A stretch of DNA of 45,873 nucleotides from assembly GCF_000982955.1 (NCBI RefSeq), contig NZ_KQ058749.1, positions 1-45,873 of the forward strand, in the 5' to 3' direction. The notes below the pieces were generated by a model that did not search any database, had not been told where the DNA came from, and saw only the letters and a program-made list of their open reading frames with translations. The DNA is from Micromonospora sp. HK10. GTDB taxonomy: Bacteria; Actinomycetota; Actinomycetes; Mycobacteriales; Micromonosporaceae. Position 1 is the stretch's first letter. Every line of letters starts with the position of its first letter. The translations under genes and the position numbers were made by a program. Shown here one piece after another: positions 1 to 8,619 of this stretch.

Positions 1-378
1 GAGGGCGGCGGCGACGGGCGCGGAGGTAGGGCCGGCGGGGGCGGCGGGCGCGGAGGCAGGGCCGGCGGTGGTCGGTCCGCTCGCCGCGGCGGCCGGGGTG
101 GCGGAGCGCTGCACGGAGCCGGCGGCGCCACGGCCCGCGCCGGAAGCGGGCCGCTTCGCGGCGGGGGTACGCGCGGCGGTGGCGCGCCGCTGGGCGACCA
201 GCGCCGCCACGGCCCGATTACCGGCCCCCGCCTGCAACCGCTGCACGGCCGCGCGGCTCAGTGGTCGCTCGGCCGATTCGCGTACGCCGGTGGCGGCTTC
301 GGCGTCGGCCGCCGCGCGTGGCGGGACGGGCGCCGCGCGGTGCGGGGTCGTGCCCCGCTCCTCGGCCGGTGCCTTCAC
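1..378 (-). CDS. Partial eCIS-associated protein with LQxxxGNxAV motif (runs off left edge)
   Basis: An open minus-strand frame starts at GTG 376-378 and stays open for 126 codons to the first base of the window, so the C-terminus is missing. A GGAGG lies upstream of the GTG on the same strand. The visible part is Ala/Pro/Arg-rich and mostly low complexity, with one recognisable stretch at residues 48-57 (LQAGAGNRAV). This matches the [10 protein letters not shown] stretch of the neighbouring DUF4157 protein, a motif that recurs near the N-terminus of proteins found with contractile injection systems. It follows the DUF4157 gene by 73 bp on the same strand, so it is probably the next gene of that operon. 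Its C-terminal domain, which would tell the function, is outside the window; a second DUF4157 protein or an eCIS cargo are both possible. Confidence 0.6.
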   Translation of the reverse strand, partial: MKAPAEERGTTPHRAAPVPPRAAADAEAATGVRESAERPLSRAAVQRLQAGAGNRAVAALVAQRRATAARTPAAKRPASGAGRGAAGSVQRSATPAAAASGPTTAGPASAPAAPAGPTSAPVAAAL

Positions 379-451
379 CTCACACCTCCCGATCGGGGCG
401 GGTCCACCAGTGGCCCAGCGATGCGCCGACGCACAGGTCGCTGGTCGGCCG

Positions 452-1249
452 CTACTGCTCGGCGGTCTCCTCTTCCTCCCCGCCGGCCTCCTGCCGCTGC
501 ACGTACGTCTGGGCCGACTCGTCCTCCTCGGACATCTCCTCGGCGCGCTGCACCGGCGGGTGGTCATGCCCGTCGTGCTCGACCGCGCGCTGCACCGCCG
601 GCGCGGCCGTGGCCGGGGCGACCGCTGCCGGGGCGGCCGTGGTCGGGGTGGCTGTGGGCGGGGTGGCCATCAGCCGGTCGGCGGTGGCGACCGCCTCCCG
701 CTCGAAGCGGTCGGACGGGTCGCTGACCTTCACCCCGCCGCCGGTGTCGGTGCCGTCCACCGGGCCGCTGCGCTGCTGCACAACGTGCGTCAGTTCGTGG
801 GCGAGCACGTGCTGCCCGGCCGGTGAGGCCGGGTCGTAGCCGCCGCGCTGGAAGACGATGTTGGAGCCCACCGTGTAGGCCTGCGCGTTGACCGCGCGCG
901 CCGAGTCGTGCGCGGCCTGGTCGGTGTGCACCCGGACGTCGCCGAAGTCCTGCCCGCCGAAGCGGGCCTCCATGTCCGCGCGGACCTCGGGGGCCAGCGG
1001 CGTGCCGCCGCCGGAGTGGACCACGTCGTGCACGGGCGAGCGCGGCGCGGACGGCTCCAGCAGCTCACCGACGGCCTGGTTGCCGACGGCCCGTTGCAGG
1101 CCGAGCAGGCCGGGTGCGCCGAGCACATCGGGGCGACCGGCGGTCGCGGCGGCGTACATCAGGGACTCGCCGTCCCGCTCGGGGCCGGTCGGACGGTCAC
1201 CGGCCGGGCGTACCGCCCCCTCGGCGTCGAACTCACGATGTCCGCGCAT
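452..1249 (-). CDS. DUF4157 (eCIS core) domain protein
   Basis: Protein of 265 residues. A DUF4157 domain spans about residues 70-160 and includes an HELTH zinc-metallopeptidase-type motif at 151-155, preceded by the typical FGDVRVHTD and [12 protein letters not shown] blocks. Residues 51-60 ([10 protein letters not shown]) form the N-terminal motif shared with the next gene. The C-terminus (about 190-265) is an Ala/Thr/Pro linker followed by repeated VQR units and ends in an acidic tail. DUF4157 proteins are strongly associated with extracellular contractile injection systems, where the domain often heads effector proteins; here no separate toxin domain follows it. The ATG at 1249 has a GAGGGGG about five bases upstream. 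It lies downstream of the AAA+ ATPase and DUF4255 genes on the same strand. Whether it is an active peptidase cannot be told. Confidence 0.88.
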   Translation of the reverse strand: MRGHREFDAEGAVRPAGDRPTGPERDGESLMYAAATAGRPDVLGAPGLLGLQRAVGNQAVGELLEPSAPRSPVHDVVHSGGGTPLAPEVRADMEARFGGQDFGDVRVHTDQAAHDSARAVNAQAYTVGSNIVFQRGGYDPASPAGQHVLAHELTHVVQQRSGPVDGTDTGGGVKVSDPSDRFEREAVATADRLMATPPTATPTTAAPAAVAPATAAPAVQRAVEHDGHDHPPVQRAEEMSEEDESAQTYVQRQEAGGEEEETAEQ

Positions 1250-1359
1250 GGTCTACCCCCTCGGCCGGGCCTGCTTCGACCGTGCACCCCGCTCGCCCGG
1301 CCGGCCAGCGCCGGCCGACCCGCCACGAGGGCAACGCCGGCTGCCCGAAAGGGCACGGC

Positions 1360-3381
1360 TCAGCCCACGGCGAGCGGGAGCCACCGGCCGAACTCGCTCT
1401 CCAGGGTCAGCCGGCCGAGCTTGCGGTACTCCCGCCCGACCGCGCCGATCAGCTCCGCCATCCCGACCGGCCGCCCGGCCCCGGCGGCCAGATAACCGGC
1501 GGTCACCGCCGCCGACCGGATGTGCCCCCCGGCCAGCTCGAACGCGCCGGCCAGGAAGTCCAGGTCCACGTCCGGGGCGCGCGGTGCCCGCTCGCCCAGG
1601 CAGCGGTCCCAGAGCGCCCGCCGGGCCGCCTCGTCGGGCACCGGGAAGTCCACCACCACGTCCAGCCGGCGGGTGAACGCCTCGTCGAGGTTGGCCCGCA
1701 GGTTGGTGGCGAGCACCGCCAACCCGTCGAAGGTCTCCATCCGTTGCAGCAGGTACGCGCTCTCGATGTTGGCGTACCGGTCGTGCGCGTCGCGCACCTC
1801 CGAGCGCTTGCCGAAGATCGCGTCGGCCTCGTCGAAGAGCAGCACGCCGTTCACCCCGGCCGCCTCGGCGAAGATCCGCTCCAGGTTCTTCTCGGTCTCC
1901 CCGACGTACTTGTCCACCACGGTGGCCAGGTTCACCGTGTACAGGTCCAGCCCCAGACTGGCGGCCACCACCTCGGCCGACATGGTCTTGCCGGTGCCGG
2001 AGTCCCCGGCGAACAGCGCGGTCACCCCGTGGCCGCGCCCGCCGCCGGGGCGCATCCGCCACTCGCGCAGCACCCGGTCCCGGTGCCGGGCCCGCCCCGC
2101 CAGCTCGCGCAGCAGCGACAGCGTCGCGGCCGGCAGCACCAGGTCCGCCCAGCCGACCTCCGGGACGATCCGCCGGGCCAGCCGTTCCAGGCCGGCCGCG
2201 TTCTGGGTACGCGCCCCGGCGCGCAGGTGCGCCTCGCCGACCCGCTCGCCGGCGGCCGTGGCGAGCTGCACCGCCACCGTGGCGGCCCGCCGGATCGCCG
2301 GGGCGCCCAGCACGAACTGCGCGGTGGCGCCGGCCGGGTCCAGCCCGTCGGCCAGTCCGTCGGGCAGGGCGGCCCGCCACACCGCGGCCCGCTCGTCGGC
2401 GGTCAACGGGGCCACCTCCACCTGCAACGGGGCCAGCGCCGTCCAGGCCGGGTCCCACGGCTGCGTCCCGTACGCCAGCACCGGCGCGCCGGCCGCGGTC
2501 AGCCGGGACCAGACCGGCCACGGCTCGTCACCCTGCACCGGCCCCACCACCAGGCCCGCCCCGGTGAGCACGGCCTCCCGGACCAGGGCGGTGGCCAGCT
2601 CCGCCGGATGCGGGTCGGCGGCCAGCCGGGGCAGGTCCACGACGATCGCCCGGTGGCCGGCACCGTCGAGGGCGGCCACCGCCAGCGCGGTCGCGCTGCC
2701 GCCCGGCCGCTCCCGCAGGTACGCCAGGCGGGCCCCGGCCCGGTCCAGCGCCCGCCCGAGCGGCACCGCGCCGGGCGGGGGTGGCCCGACCGGGGCGGCC
2801 GGCTCGGCCAGGCCGACCAGCAGCGGCTCGGGGGCGTCCACGCCGAGCAGCCAGCCGCCCACCCGGTCCGGCACCCACAGCCCACGGCTGAGCACCGGCC
2901 GGTCGGGGGAGTCCACCCGCAGCAGGGCCAGGTCCACCAGCGGCGCGCCGGCGGCGAGCCGGAGCCGGGCCGGCGTGGCCGACTCCGGCAGCCCGCACAG
3001 CCGCAGCGCCAGCCCGACCGAGGGGCGGCGGCGGGTCACGTCGTCGTTCAGGTAGCCGTAGAACTGCTCGAACCGGCTGTCCACGTCGGGCGCGAGCGCC
3101 ACCAGCAGCAGCGCCTCGTCCAGCGGGGTGAGCCCGGCCGCGGCGGCCAACGCGGCGAGCCGGTCGTTGCCCGGCGCCGCCGTCCGGTCACCGGCCGGCC
3201 ACGGGTCGAACGGGTCGCGGGCCGCGGCCAGCGCCGCGTCGACCGCCTCGTCGGAGAGGTAGAGGCCACGGAACGGGTCGTCCGGCTGCGGATCACTCTC
3301 CCGGCGGCGGGCCACCGCGGCGCGTACCGCCCGCTCCAGGTGCTGGAGCCGGCGCAGCAGCGCCGCCGCGTGGCCGGCCAC
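1360..3381 (-). CDS. AAA+ ATPase of contractile injection systems (CDC48-like)
   Basis: Protein of about 673 residues. The C-terminal AAA+ module has Walker A GDSGTGKT at 459-466, a Walker B LLFDEADAIFG near residue 515, a sensor segment LAVLATNLRANLDEAF and an RRLD arginine-finger region. The N-terminal 450 residues are a less conserved helical region with a degenerate ATPase-like fold typical of the Pvc15/Afp15 family. Such ATPases are standard in PVC/Afp-type injection clusters and are thought to help particle assembly or cargo handling. I chose GTG 3379-3381 because it lies two bases after the stop of the DUF4255 gene and begins the homologous-looking sequence; the frame itself stays open much further upstream. 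Translation is probably coupled to the upstream gene. Confidence 0.88.
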   Translation of the reverse strand: MAGHAAALLRRLQHLERAVRAAVARRRESDPQPDDPFRGLYLSDEAVDAALAAARDPFDPWPAGDRTAAPGNDRLAALAAAAGLTPLDEALLLVALAPDVDSRFEQFYGYLNDDVTRRRPSVGLALRLCGLPESATPARLRLAAGAPLVDLALLRVDSPDRPVLSRGLWVPDRVGGWLLGVDAPEPLLVGLAEPAAPVGPPPPGAVPLGRALDRAGARLAYLRERPGGSATALAVAALDGAGHRAIVVDLPRLAADPHPAELATALVREAVLTGAGLVVGPVQGDEPWPVWSRLTAAGAPVLAYGTQPWDPAWTALAPLQVEVAPLTADERAAVWRAALPDGLADGLDPAGATAQFVLGAPAIRRAATVAVQLATAAGERVGEAHLRAGARTQNAAGLERLARRIVPEVGWADLVLPAATLSLLRELAGRARHRDRVLREWRMRPGGGRGHGVTALFAGDSGTGKTMSAEVVAASLGLDLYTVNLATVVDKYVGETEKNLERIFAEAAGVNGVLLFDEADAIFGKRSEVRDAHDRYANIESAYLLQRMETFDGLAVLATNLRANLDEAFTRRLDVVVDFPVPDEAARRALWDRCLGERAPRAPDVDLDFLAGAFELAGGHIRSAAVTAGYLAAGAGRPVGMAELIGAVGREYRKLGRLTLESEFGRWLPLAVG

Positions 3382-3383
3382 GG

Positions 3384-4010
3384 TCAGCCGCCGGCGCGGG
3401 CCGGGCGGTGCCGCACCCGGTCGCCGCTGCCGTCTGTGGTGCGGTCCGCGACGTCGGCGACCACGCCCTCGCGGGCCGGTGGACCGACCGGCACCTCCCG
3501 GCCGCTGTCCACGGGCGTGCTGACCACCAGGTCCAGGGACGGTTTCAGCTCGCCGCCCAGCGCCGTCCAGACGTCGGCGAAGGCGCGGTCCTCCGGTGGC
3601 GGCAACGCGACCGTCATCGGCACCGGCATCCCGGTCGTGGCCACCGAGCCGGTCAGCACGGTCGGCGGCACGGCGTCGAAGCGCAGGAAGCACAGCAGCA
3701 GCGCGGAGAGCAGCCGGTGCTCGTCCTCCGGTCGCTGGGTCCAGGCGGTGACCAGGTAGGAGAGTTTGATGTACCGGGGCGGGGCGATCCGGCGGACCAC
3801 CTGGCCACGCTCGTCGTACTCGTTGATCAGGCCGCGCGAGCGGCGGCGCAGGTCCTCGCGGATGTCGTAGAGGTAGAGGTTCACGGTGGGCGCGTTGCGC
3901 CGGGCCGCCCACTCCTTCGTCGGCGCCTCCAGCACGATGTCCACGCTGGAGCTGGGCAGCGCCTCCTCGCGGACCAGCCGGCGCAGCGCGTCGTCGATCT
4001 CGTGGATCAC
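3384..4010 (-). CDS. DUF4255 (Pvc16-like) tube-terminator protein
   Basis: Protein of 208 residues with the DUF4255/Pvc16 N-terminal fold over about residues 1-180: a start of the form IHEIDDALRRLV, then NAPTVNLYLYDIREDLRRRS and PPRYIKLSYLVTAWTQRPEDEHRLL. In PVC/Afp-like particles this family caps the inner tube or sheath. The start is GTG at 4008-4010, three bases after the stop of the upstream PD40/VWA gene, with a G-rich stretch before it. The gene is directly followed by the AAA+ ATPase. This DUF4255-ATPase pair is a hallmark of eCIS loci, which is the main reason for reading the left end of the window as the edge of such a locus. Confidence 0.9.
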   Translation of the reverse strand: MIHEIDDALRRLVREEALPSSSVDIVLEAPTKEWAARRNAPTVNLYLYDIREDLRRRSRGLINEYDERGQVVRRIAPPRYIKLSYLVTAWTQRPEDEHRLLSALLLCFLRFDAVPPTVLTGSVATTGMPVPMTVALPPPEDRAFADVWTALGGELKPSLDLVVSTPVDSGREVPVGPPAREGVVADVADRTTDGSGDRVRHRPARAGG

Positions 4011-4013
4011 CGG

Positions 4014-7000
4014 TCACCCCCGGCCGCTGAAGACCGGCGGGCCGAGGTCGCGCGGCACCACCAGGAAGGGCTCGGGTGCGCGTACCGGGGCGAAGGGCCG
4101 GCCCGCGACCCGGTTGGCGGTCAGGTCCCGCGGGCCGAGGGTGTCCTTGCGCAACACCAGCACCGGGGTGCGGAAGCTGCCGTCCGCGCCGACGGTCACC
4201 GTGTCCGGGGTGGTGGTGATGCCCGGGGTCCAGCTCAGCCGCACCCGTGCGCCGGGCGGGAAGTCTGCGCCGAGCGCGGTGGTGACGAAGCCGGGCGGGC
4301 CGATCGCCGGGTCGAGCCGGACCCGGGGCGCCAGCACCCGCACCGGCGCCTGCGCGATCCGGCTGGCCGGCACCTGCCGGACGGTGGCGGTGAGCCGCCC
4401 GGTGACCGTGGCGGTGACCGCCGCCCGGGCCGGCAGCACCACGGTGACCACCTGCTGGGCACCGGGACCGAGCGTGCCGAGCCGGCAGAGCCGGAGGCCG
4501 GCGTCGCACCGCGGGTCGGCGGTGGTCAGGGGCAGCAGCGGGGCCGGCGCGGCGACGTCCAGCCAGACGTTGTCGGCCGGCAGCCGGGTCGCGTTGCGCA
4601 CCGTGAAGGTGACCGGCAGCGGATCGCCGCCGAGGTAGCCGGGCAGGCCGCCGACGGAGACGGCGAGGCTCAGCTCGGGCACCGGCAGCCGCTGGAAGGC
4701 CGGTTGGCTGCCCACCGTGCGGATCACCGGGGTGGCCGGGCCGCCGCGCCCGGGCAGCACCACGATGTCGGTCGGCTCGGCGGCCCGCAGCCCGGGCGAC
4801 TCGGGGCGGCTCAGCGCCACGGCGATCCGCCGTCCGTCCGGTGACCACGCCGGGTCCGCCACCATACGGCCGGCCCGGTCCGCGGCGGCGAGCGGATGCC
4901 GGGCGCCGGCGCCCTCCGGCGTCACCACACACAGGTCGAAGGCGCTGTCGGCGAAGGCGAGCGCGGTGCCGTCGGGTGACCAGGCCGGAGCCCGGTCCGC
5001 CGAGCGGCTCGGGCAGGCCGGACCCACCCGCGCGCTGAGGTCACGCTGGTCGGTGACGGTCAGCGTGCCGCCGGGACCGGCGTCGAGGCCGGCCAGCCAG
5101 ATCCGGCTGCCCTGGGTCGCCGGATCGGCGACCACGACCAGCGCCGTGTCGGACCCGGTCCGGCCGGCGCCGTCGGTCGCCGTGCAGGTCACCACGGTCT
5201 GCCCGATCGGGAACAGGGAGCCGGAGGCCGGCACGCAGCGCACCGGCAACGGCCGGCCGGTGGCGTCCACCGCCGAGGCCTGGTAGCTCACCCGGGCGCC
5301 GTCCGGCCCGGCCGGCGCCACCCGTACGTCGTCGACGCGGACCAGGGGCAGCCCGGGCGGGACGACCCGGACGATCAGCTCCTGCACCGCGTCCGCGCCG
5401 GCCTCCGGCGGTTCGAGGTCGAAGCGCACGGTGCAGCGCAGCACGGTGCCGGGGACCGCGCCCGGTGCCAGCGTGACGGTCTCCCGGAAGACCGCCGGCT
5501 GCCCGGCGGCGACCCGCGCCGGATCCGGGTCGAACCGGACGGAGAGCCCGTCCGCGCAGGTGGCGGCCGGCCGTACGGTGACGGTGAGCTCGCGGATGGC
5601 GCGCTGCACGGCGTCGATCACCCCGCCCGGGTCGCTGTCGTCGGTGAGCCGGCCCCCGGTGGCCGCGGTGATCCGCCCGGCCGCCCCGTCGTAGTTCAGG
5701 CCGCGCTCGAAGTCGGCCCCGACGATCGGTACGCCGATCAGCGCGATGCCGGCGGCCTGCAACTCCCGGGTCAGGTCGGCCTCGGCGATGCTGCCCTCCT
5801 CGGGCGGCGGCACGGTCTTGTCCACGCTGTCGGTGTCGCTGATCAGGACCACCACCCGGCTGCTGTCCGGGCGGAAGCCGATCCGGTCGTTGCGGGCCAA
5901 CTGCCGCAGCGCGTAGAACCAGTTTTCCGTGCCGTACGGGCTCTGCGCGGTGAGGCCGTCGACGGCCCGGCGCACGGCCGCGTCGTCGGCGGTCACCGGT
6001 TGGCGGGGGAAGTACATCAGCGGGTCGTGGCCGCCCTCGCCGTCGACCCCACTGAACGTGGCGAGCCCGAACCGGGCCTCCGGCTGGCTGCTCCGGACGT
6101 TCTTGATCACCTCGGGCAGCCGGGCCCGGAGCTGCTGGATGACGCTCGCGCCACCCTCGCCGGGCTGGGCCATCGAGGCGGTGTCGTCGACCAGGAAGAC
6201 GATGTCCGGCCGGGGCGGGATCTCCGGGGTACGCACCGACTGGGTCACCGTGAAGGTGCTCCCGGGCAGGGCCGGCCGGTCCACGACAGGGGTCTCCAGG
6301 TCGCTGTCGCGCGTCGTGGCGTACCGGGCGAAGGCCAGCCGCCGGCCGTCCGGCGACCAGGCCGGCTCGGCGTCGCTGCCGCGCAGGTAGGCGGGCATCG
6401 GCACCTCGGCGAGCAGCCGCGCGTCGGCGACCGCGACCACCAGGATCCGGGACGGCTCGTCGCTGTCGGCGGGCTGGCGGCTGAAGGCGATCGCGTCGCC
6501 CGCCGGCGACCAGGTCGGATCGGTGTCGCGGTCACCGTCGGCGGTGCCCGGCGGGGCGAGCACCTGCGGGTCCGCGCCGGTGGCATCGGCCAGCACGACC
6601 CGGGCACCACCGTCGGCCTGCTCGGCGCTGTAGGCCAGCCGGGTGCCGTCCGGGCTGAACGCCGGCCCGGTCTCGTTCCGCCCCGGCCGCGCGGTGTGGT
6701 CCCGGCGGTCGCCGCCGGTGGCGTCGGCGCTCCACACGTCGGTGCTGTCGGCCTCGTCGGTGCCGGTCCAGAGCAGGTCGGCGCCGCGCCAGGCCGGGTC
6801 GTGCTGCGGCAGCGGTCCGGTGGCGACCGGGGTGACCCGGCCGTCCCGGAGCAGGTACACGTCGCCGGCCGGGTCGTCGCGGGTGGTGGTGAAGGCGAGC
6901 CGGGCGCCGTCGCCGGACCAGGCCGGCTCGGCGGCGTCGCCGGGGCCGGGCACCAGCCGGGTCACCGGCCCGCCGGTAGGTGCCACCGTGGCCACGGTAC

Positions 7001-7721
7001 GGACGTCGGGGGCGCCGGCCGGGGCGAACCGGGTGGTGCTGAGGGCGATCCGCCGGCCGTCCGGTGACCAGGCCGGTTGCCCGTCCGCGGCCGGCCCGTC
7101 GGTGATCGGGACCGGGGTGCCGCCGGTGGCCGGCACCACCCAGATGTCGCCGGCGAGGTCGGCGCGGGTGCTGGCGAACGCGATCCGGCCGCCGTCGGGA
7201 GACCAGGTCGGCCAGCTGTCCTCGGCCGGGTGGTCGGTGAGCCGGCGCAGCCCGGTGCCGTCGACACCGATCACCCAGATGTCGGCGTTGCCGGCCCGGT
7301 CGCTGGTGAAGGCGACCCGTCGGCCGTCGGGGGAGAGCGCCGGCTGCCCGACCGTGCCCGCCCCGCCGAGCAGCCGGGCCGGCGCCGCACCCGGCCGGCG
7401 CAGGTAGAGCGCACCGTTGCGGTCGGCGCTCCCGTCGACCGCCCGCCGGCCCACCCAGACCAGCCGGCCGGCCCGGGCGTCGGCGTCCTGCTCGGCGTCG
7501 CCCCGCTCGGCGGCGGTGAGCAGCGGCTGGGCCGGGCCGGTGCCGCCGCCGACCAGCAGGGTCGGGCGTTCGGGGCTGGTGTAGCCCAGGCGGTACCCGG
7601 CGTCGACGGCCGGCGGCGGGGCCGGGGCCGGCGGCCCCGGCGGCTCCGGCGCCGCGGCCACGGCCGGCCCGGCCAGCAGACCGAGCACCACGACTACCCA
7701 GCGGCGGCTGCCCCAGCGCAC
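4014..7721 (-). CDS. Secreted PD40 beta-propeller / VWA / HYR protein
   Basis: Protein of about 1235 residues. GTG 7719-7721 is chosen as start because GGGAGG sits just upstream and the first 25 residues then form a signal peptide (WGSRR, hydrophobic VVVVLGLLAGPAVAAA). The order after that is: TolB-type PD40 repeats with WSPDGRRIAF-like motifs (about 80-480), a von Willebrand A domain starting near 500 with a MIDAS-like DDTAS, an HYR-like domain near 800-850 (VTCTATDGAGRTG), more PD40 repeats near 905-1000, and a C-terminal CARDB/DUF11-like beta domain. It probably acts outside the membrane in binding or adhesion. It is the first gene of the minus-strand set that continues into DUF4255 and the ATPase (three-base gap), so it is likely co-expressed with them. 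No enzymatic residues are visible. Confidence 0.85.
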   Translation of the reverse strand: MRWGSRRWVVVVLGLLAGPAVAAAPEPPGPPAPAPPPAVDAGYRLGYTSPERPTLLVGGGTGPAQPLLTAAERGDAEQDADARAGRLVWVGRRAVDGSADRNGALYLRRPGAAPARLLGGAGTVGQPALSPDGRRVAFTSDRAGNADIWVIGVDGTGLRRLTDHPAEDSWPTWSPDGGRIAFASTRADLAGDIWVVPATGGTPVPITDGPAADGQPAWSPDGRRIALSTTRFAPAGAPDVRTVATVAPTGGPVTRLVPGPGDAAEPAWSGDGARLAFTTTRDDPAGDVYLLRDGRVTPVATGPLPQHDPAWRGADLLWTGTDEADSTDVWSADATGGDRRDHTARPGRNETGPAFSPDGTRLAYSAEQADGGARVVLADATGADPQVLAPPGTADGDRDTDPTWSPAGDAIAFSRQPADSDEPSRILVVAVADARLLAEVPMPAYLRGSDAEPAWSPDGRRLAFARYATTRDSDLETPVVDRPALPGSTFTVTQSVRTPEIPPRPDIVFLVDDTASMAQPGEGGASVIQQLRARLPEVIKNVRSSQPEARFGLATFSGVDGEGGHDPLMYFPRQPVTADDAAVRRAVDGLTAQSPYGTENWFYALRQLARNDRIGFRPDSSRVVVLISDTDSVDKTVPPPEEGSIAEADLTRELQAAGIALIGVPIVGADFERGLNYDGAAGRITAATGGRLTDDSDPGGVIDAVQRAIRELTVTVRPAATCADGLSVRFDPDPARVAAGQPAVFRETVTLAPGAVPGTVLRCTVRFDLEPPEAGADAVQELIVRVVPPGLPLVRVDDVRVAPAGPDGARVSYQASAVDATGRPLPVRCVPASGSLFPIGQTVVTCTATDGAGRTGSDTALVVVADPATQGSRIWLAGLDAGPGGTLTVTDQRDLSARVGPACPSRSADRAPAWSPDGTALAFADSAFDLCVVTPEGAGARHPLAAADRAGRMVADPAWSPDGRRIAVALSRPESPGLRAAEPTDIVVLPGRGGPATPVIRTVGSQPAFQRLPVPELSLAVSVGGLPGYLGGDPLPVTFTVRNATRLPADNVWLDVAAPAPLLPLTTADPRCDAGLRLCRLGTLGPGAQQVVTVVLPARAAVTATVTGRLTATVRQVPASRIAQAPVRVLAPRVRLDPAIGPPGFVTTALGADFPPGARVRLSWTPGITTTPDTVTVGADGSFRTPVLVLRKDTLGPRDLTANRVAGRPFAPVRAPEPFLVVPRDLGPPVFSGRG

Positions 7722-7836
7722 GACACCTCCCGTGGTCACACGTGTCGCCACCACCGTGGCGGGCGGGCGGCGGTGTGGTGGTGCCGGTCGGTGCCGGCCT
7801 GGGGGCAGCGCGGGCTGCCCGAACGGGCAGCGCGAT

Positions 7837-8460
7837 TCAGATCAGGCCGTTGCGCAGCGCGTACGCCACGGCGTGGCAGCGGTTGCGCAGGTGCAGCCGG
7901 TTCGTCACGTCGTGCAGGATGTTCTTGATGGTCCGTTGCGAGTAGGACAGCCGGCTGGCGATCTCGGCGGTGTCGAACCCGTCGGCGACCAGCCGCAACA
8001 CCTCCACCTCCCGCTCGGCCAGCCCGGAGAAGGTCAGCCCACGCGGCCCCAGCACCTCCCGCTGCAACGCCCCGACCTGCTGCAACAACCGGCCGAGCAG
8101 GTCCGGCGGCACGGCGCCCTCGCCGGCCGCGGCGGACCGGATCACCGCGACCAGCCGGTCCGCGCTCGCCTCCGACCGGCGCACGATCCCGGCCACCCCG
8201 TGCTCCACCGCGGCGACCAGGCCGGCGTCGTCGGCCTGCGTCACCACCAGCACCAGGGCCGACCGGGACCGGCTGCGCAGCGCGCGCAGGGTGCGCAGGG
8301 TCGGCTCGTCGATGCTGTCGCTGACGATCACCGCGACGGCCGCCTGGTCCGCTTCGGACTCGTCGAGCAGCAGCACCTCCGGGCGGGGCCGGAGCTGGCT
8401 GACCACGCCGGCGCGGGAGATCACATCGGTGGAGTAGAGGTGGATCGGTAGACGGCGCAT
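7837..8460 (-). CDS. NarL/LuxR-family response regulator-like protein
   Basis: Protein of 207 residues with a receiver-like N-terminal half (about 1-120) and a LuxR-type helix-turn-helix at about 143-205 (GLAEREVEVLRLVADGFDT, TAEIASRLSYSQRTIKNIL). The receiver half has the general alternating fold, but I cannot point with certainty to a full acidic pocket plus phosphorylatable Asp, so it may be an atypical, phosphorylation-independent receiver. A strong GGGGGAG lies six bases before the ATG. It lies upstream of the eCIS-type genes on the same strand (115 bp before the PD40/VWA gene) and is divergent from the membrane protein at 8620, so it is a good candidate for controlling both. Confidence 0.85.
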   Translation of the reverse strand: MRRLPIHLYSTDVISRAGVVSQLRPRPEVLLLDESEADQAAVAVIVSDSIDEPTLRTLRALRSRSRSALVLVVTQADDAGLVAAVEHGVAGIVRRSEASADRLVAVIRSAAAGEGAVPPDLLGRLLQQVGALQREVLGPRGLTFSGLAEREVEVLRLVADGFDTAEIASRLSYSQRTIKNILHDVTNRLHLRNRCHAVAYALRNGLI

Positions 8461-8585
8461 CGGCTCCCCCAGCAGCGCTCGGTCGGACGGATGTTGCGCC
8501 GAGTATCGCCGCCGGCACCAATCGTGCAGTCAACGTGGACTCAACGGCCCTCGCGGGTTGCCCGAAGGTCTTCCTCTACGCCTGA

Positions 8586-8612
8586 TTGAACCGGGCCGGA
8601 CGCTCCTAGAGT
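8586..8612 (+). promoter_or_regulatory. Candidate promoter giving a leaderless mRNA
   Basis: TTGAAC at 8586-8591 and TAGAGT at 8607-8612 resemble -35 and -10 boxes (15-base spacer, a little short). The -10 box ends seven bases before ATG 8620, so transcription would start at or next to the A of the start codon. No Shine-Dalgarno sequence is visible before this ATG, which fits leaderless translation, common in actinomycetes. Confidence 0.4.
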
Positions 8613-8619
8613 CGCGGCC

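Noticed and set aside
68..839. Plus-strand frames at the left edge
   Set aside because: They are opposite the DUF4157 gene and the partial eCIS-type gene, both with recognisable motifs on the minus strand.
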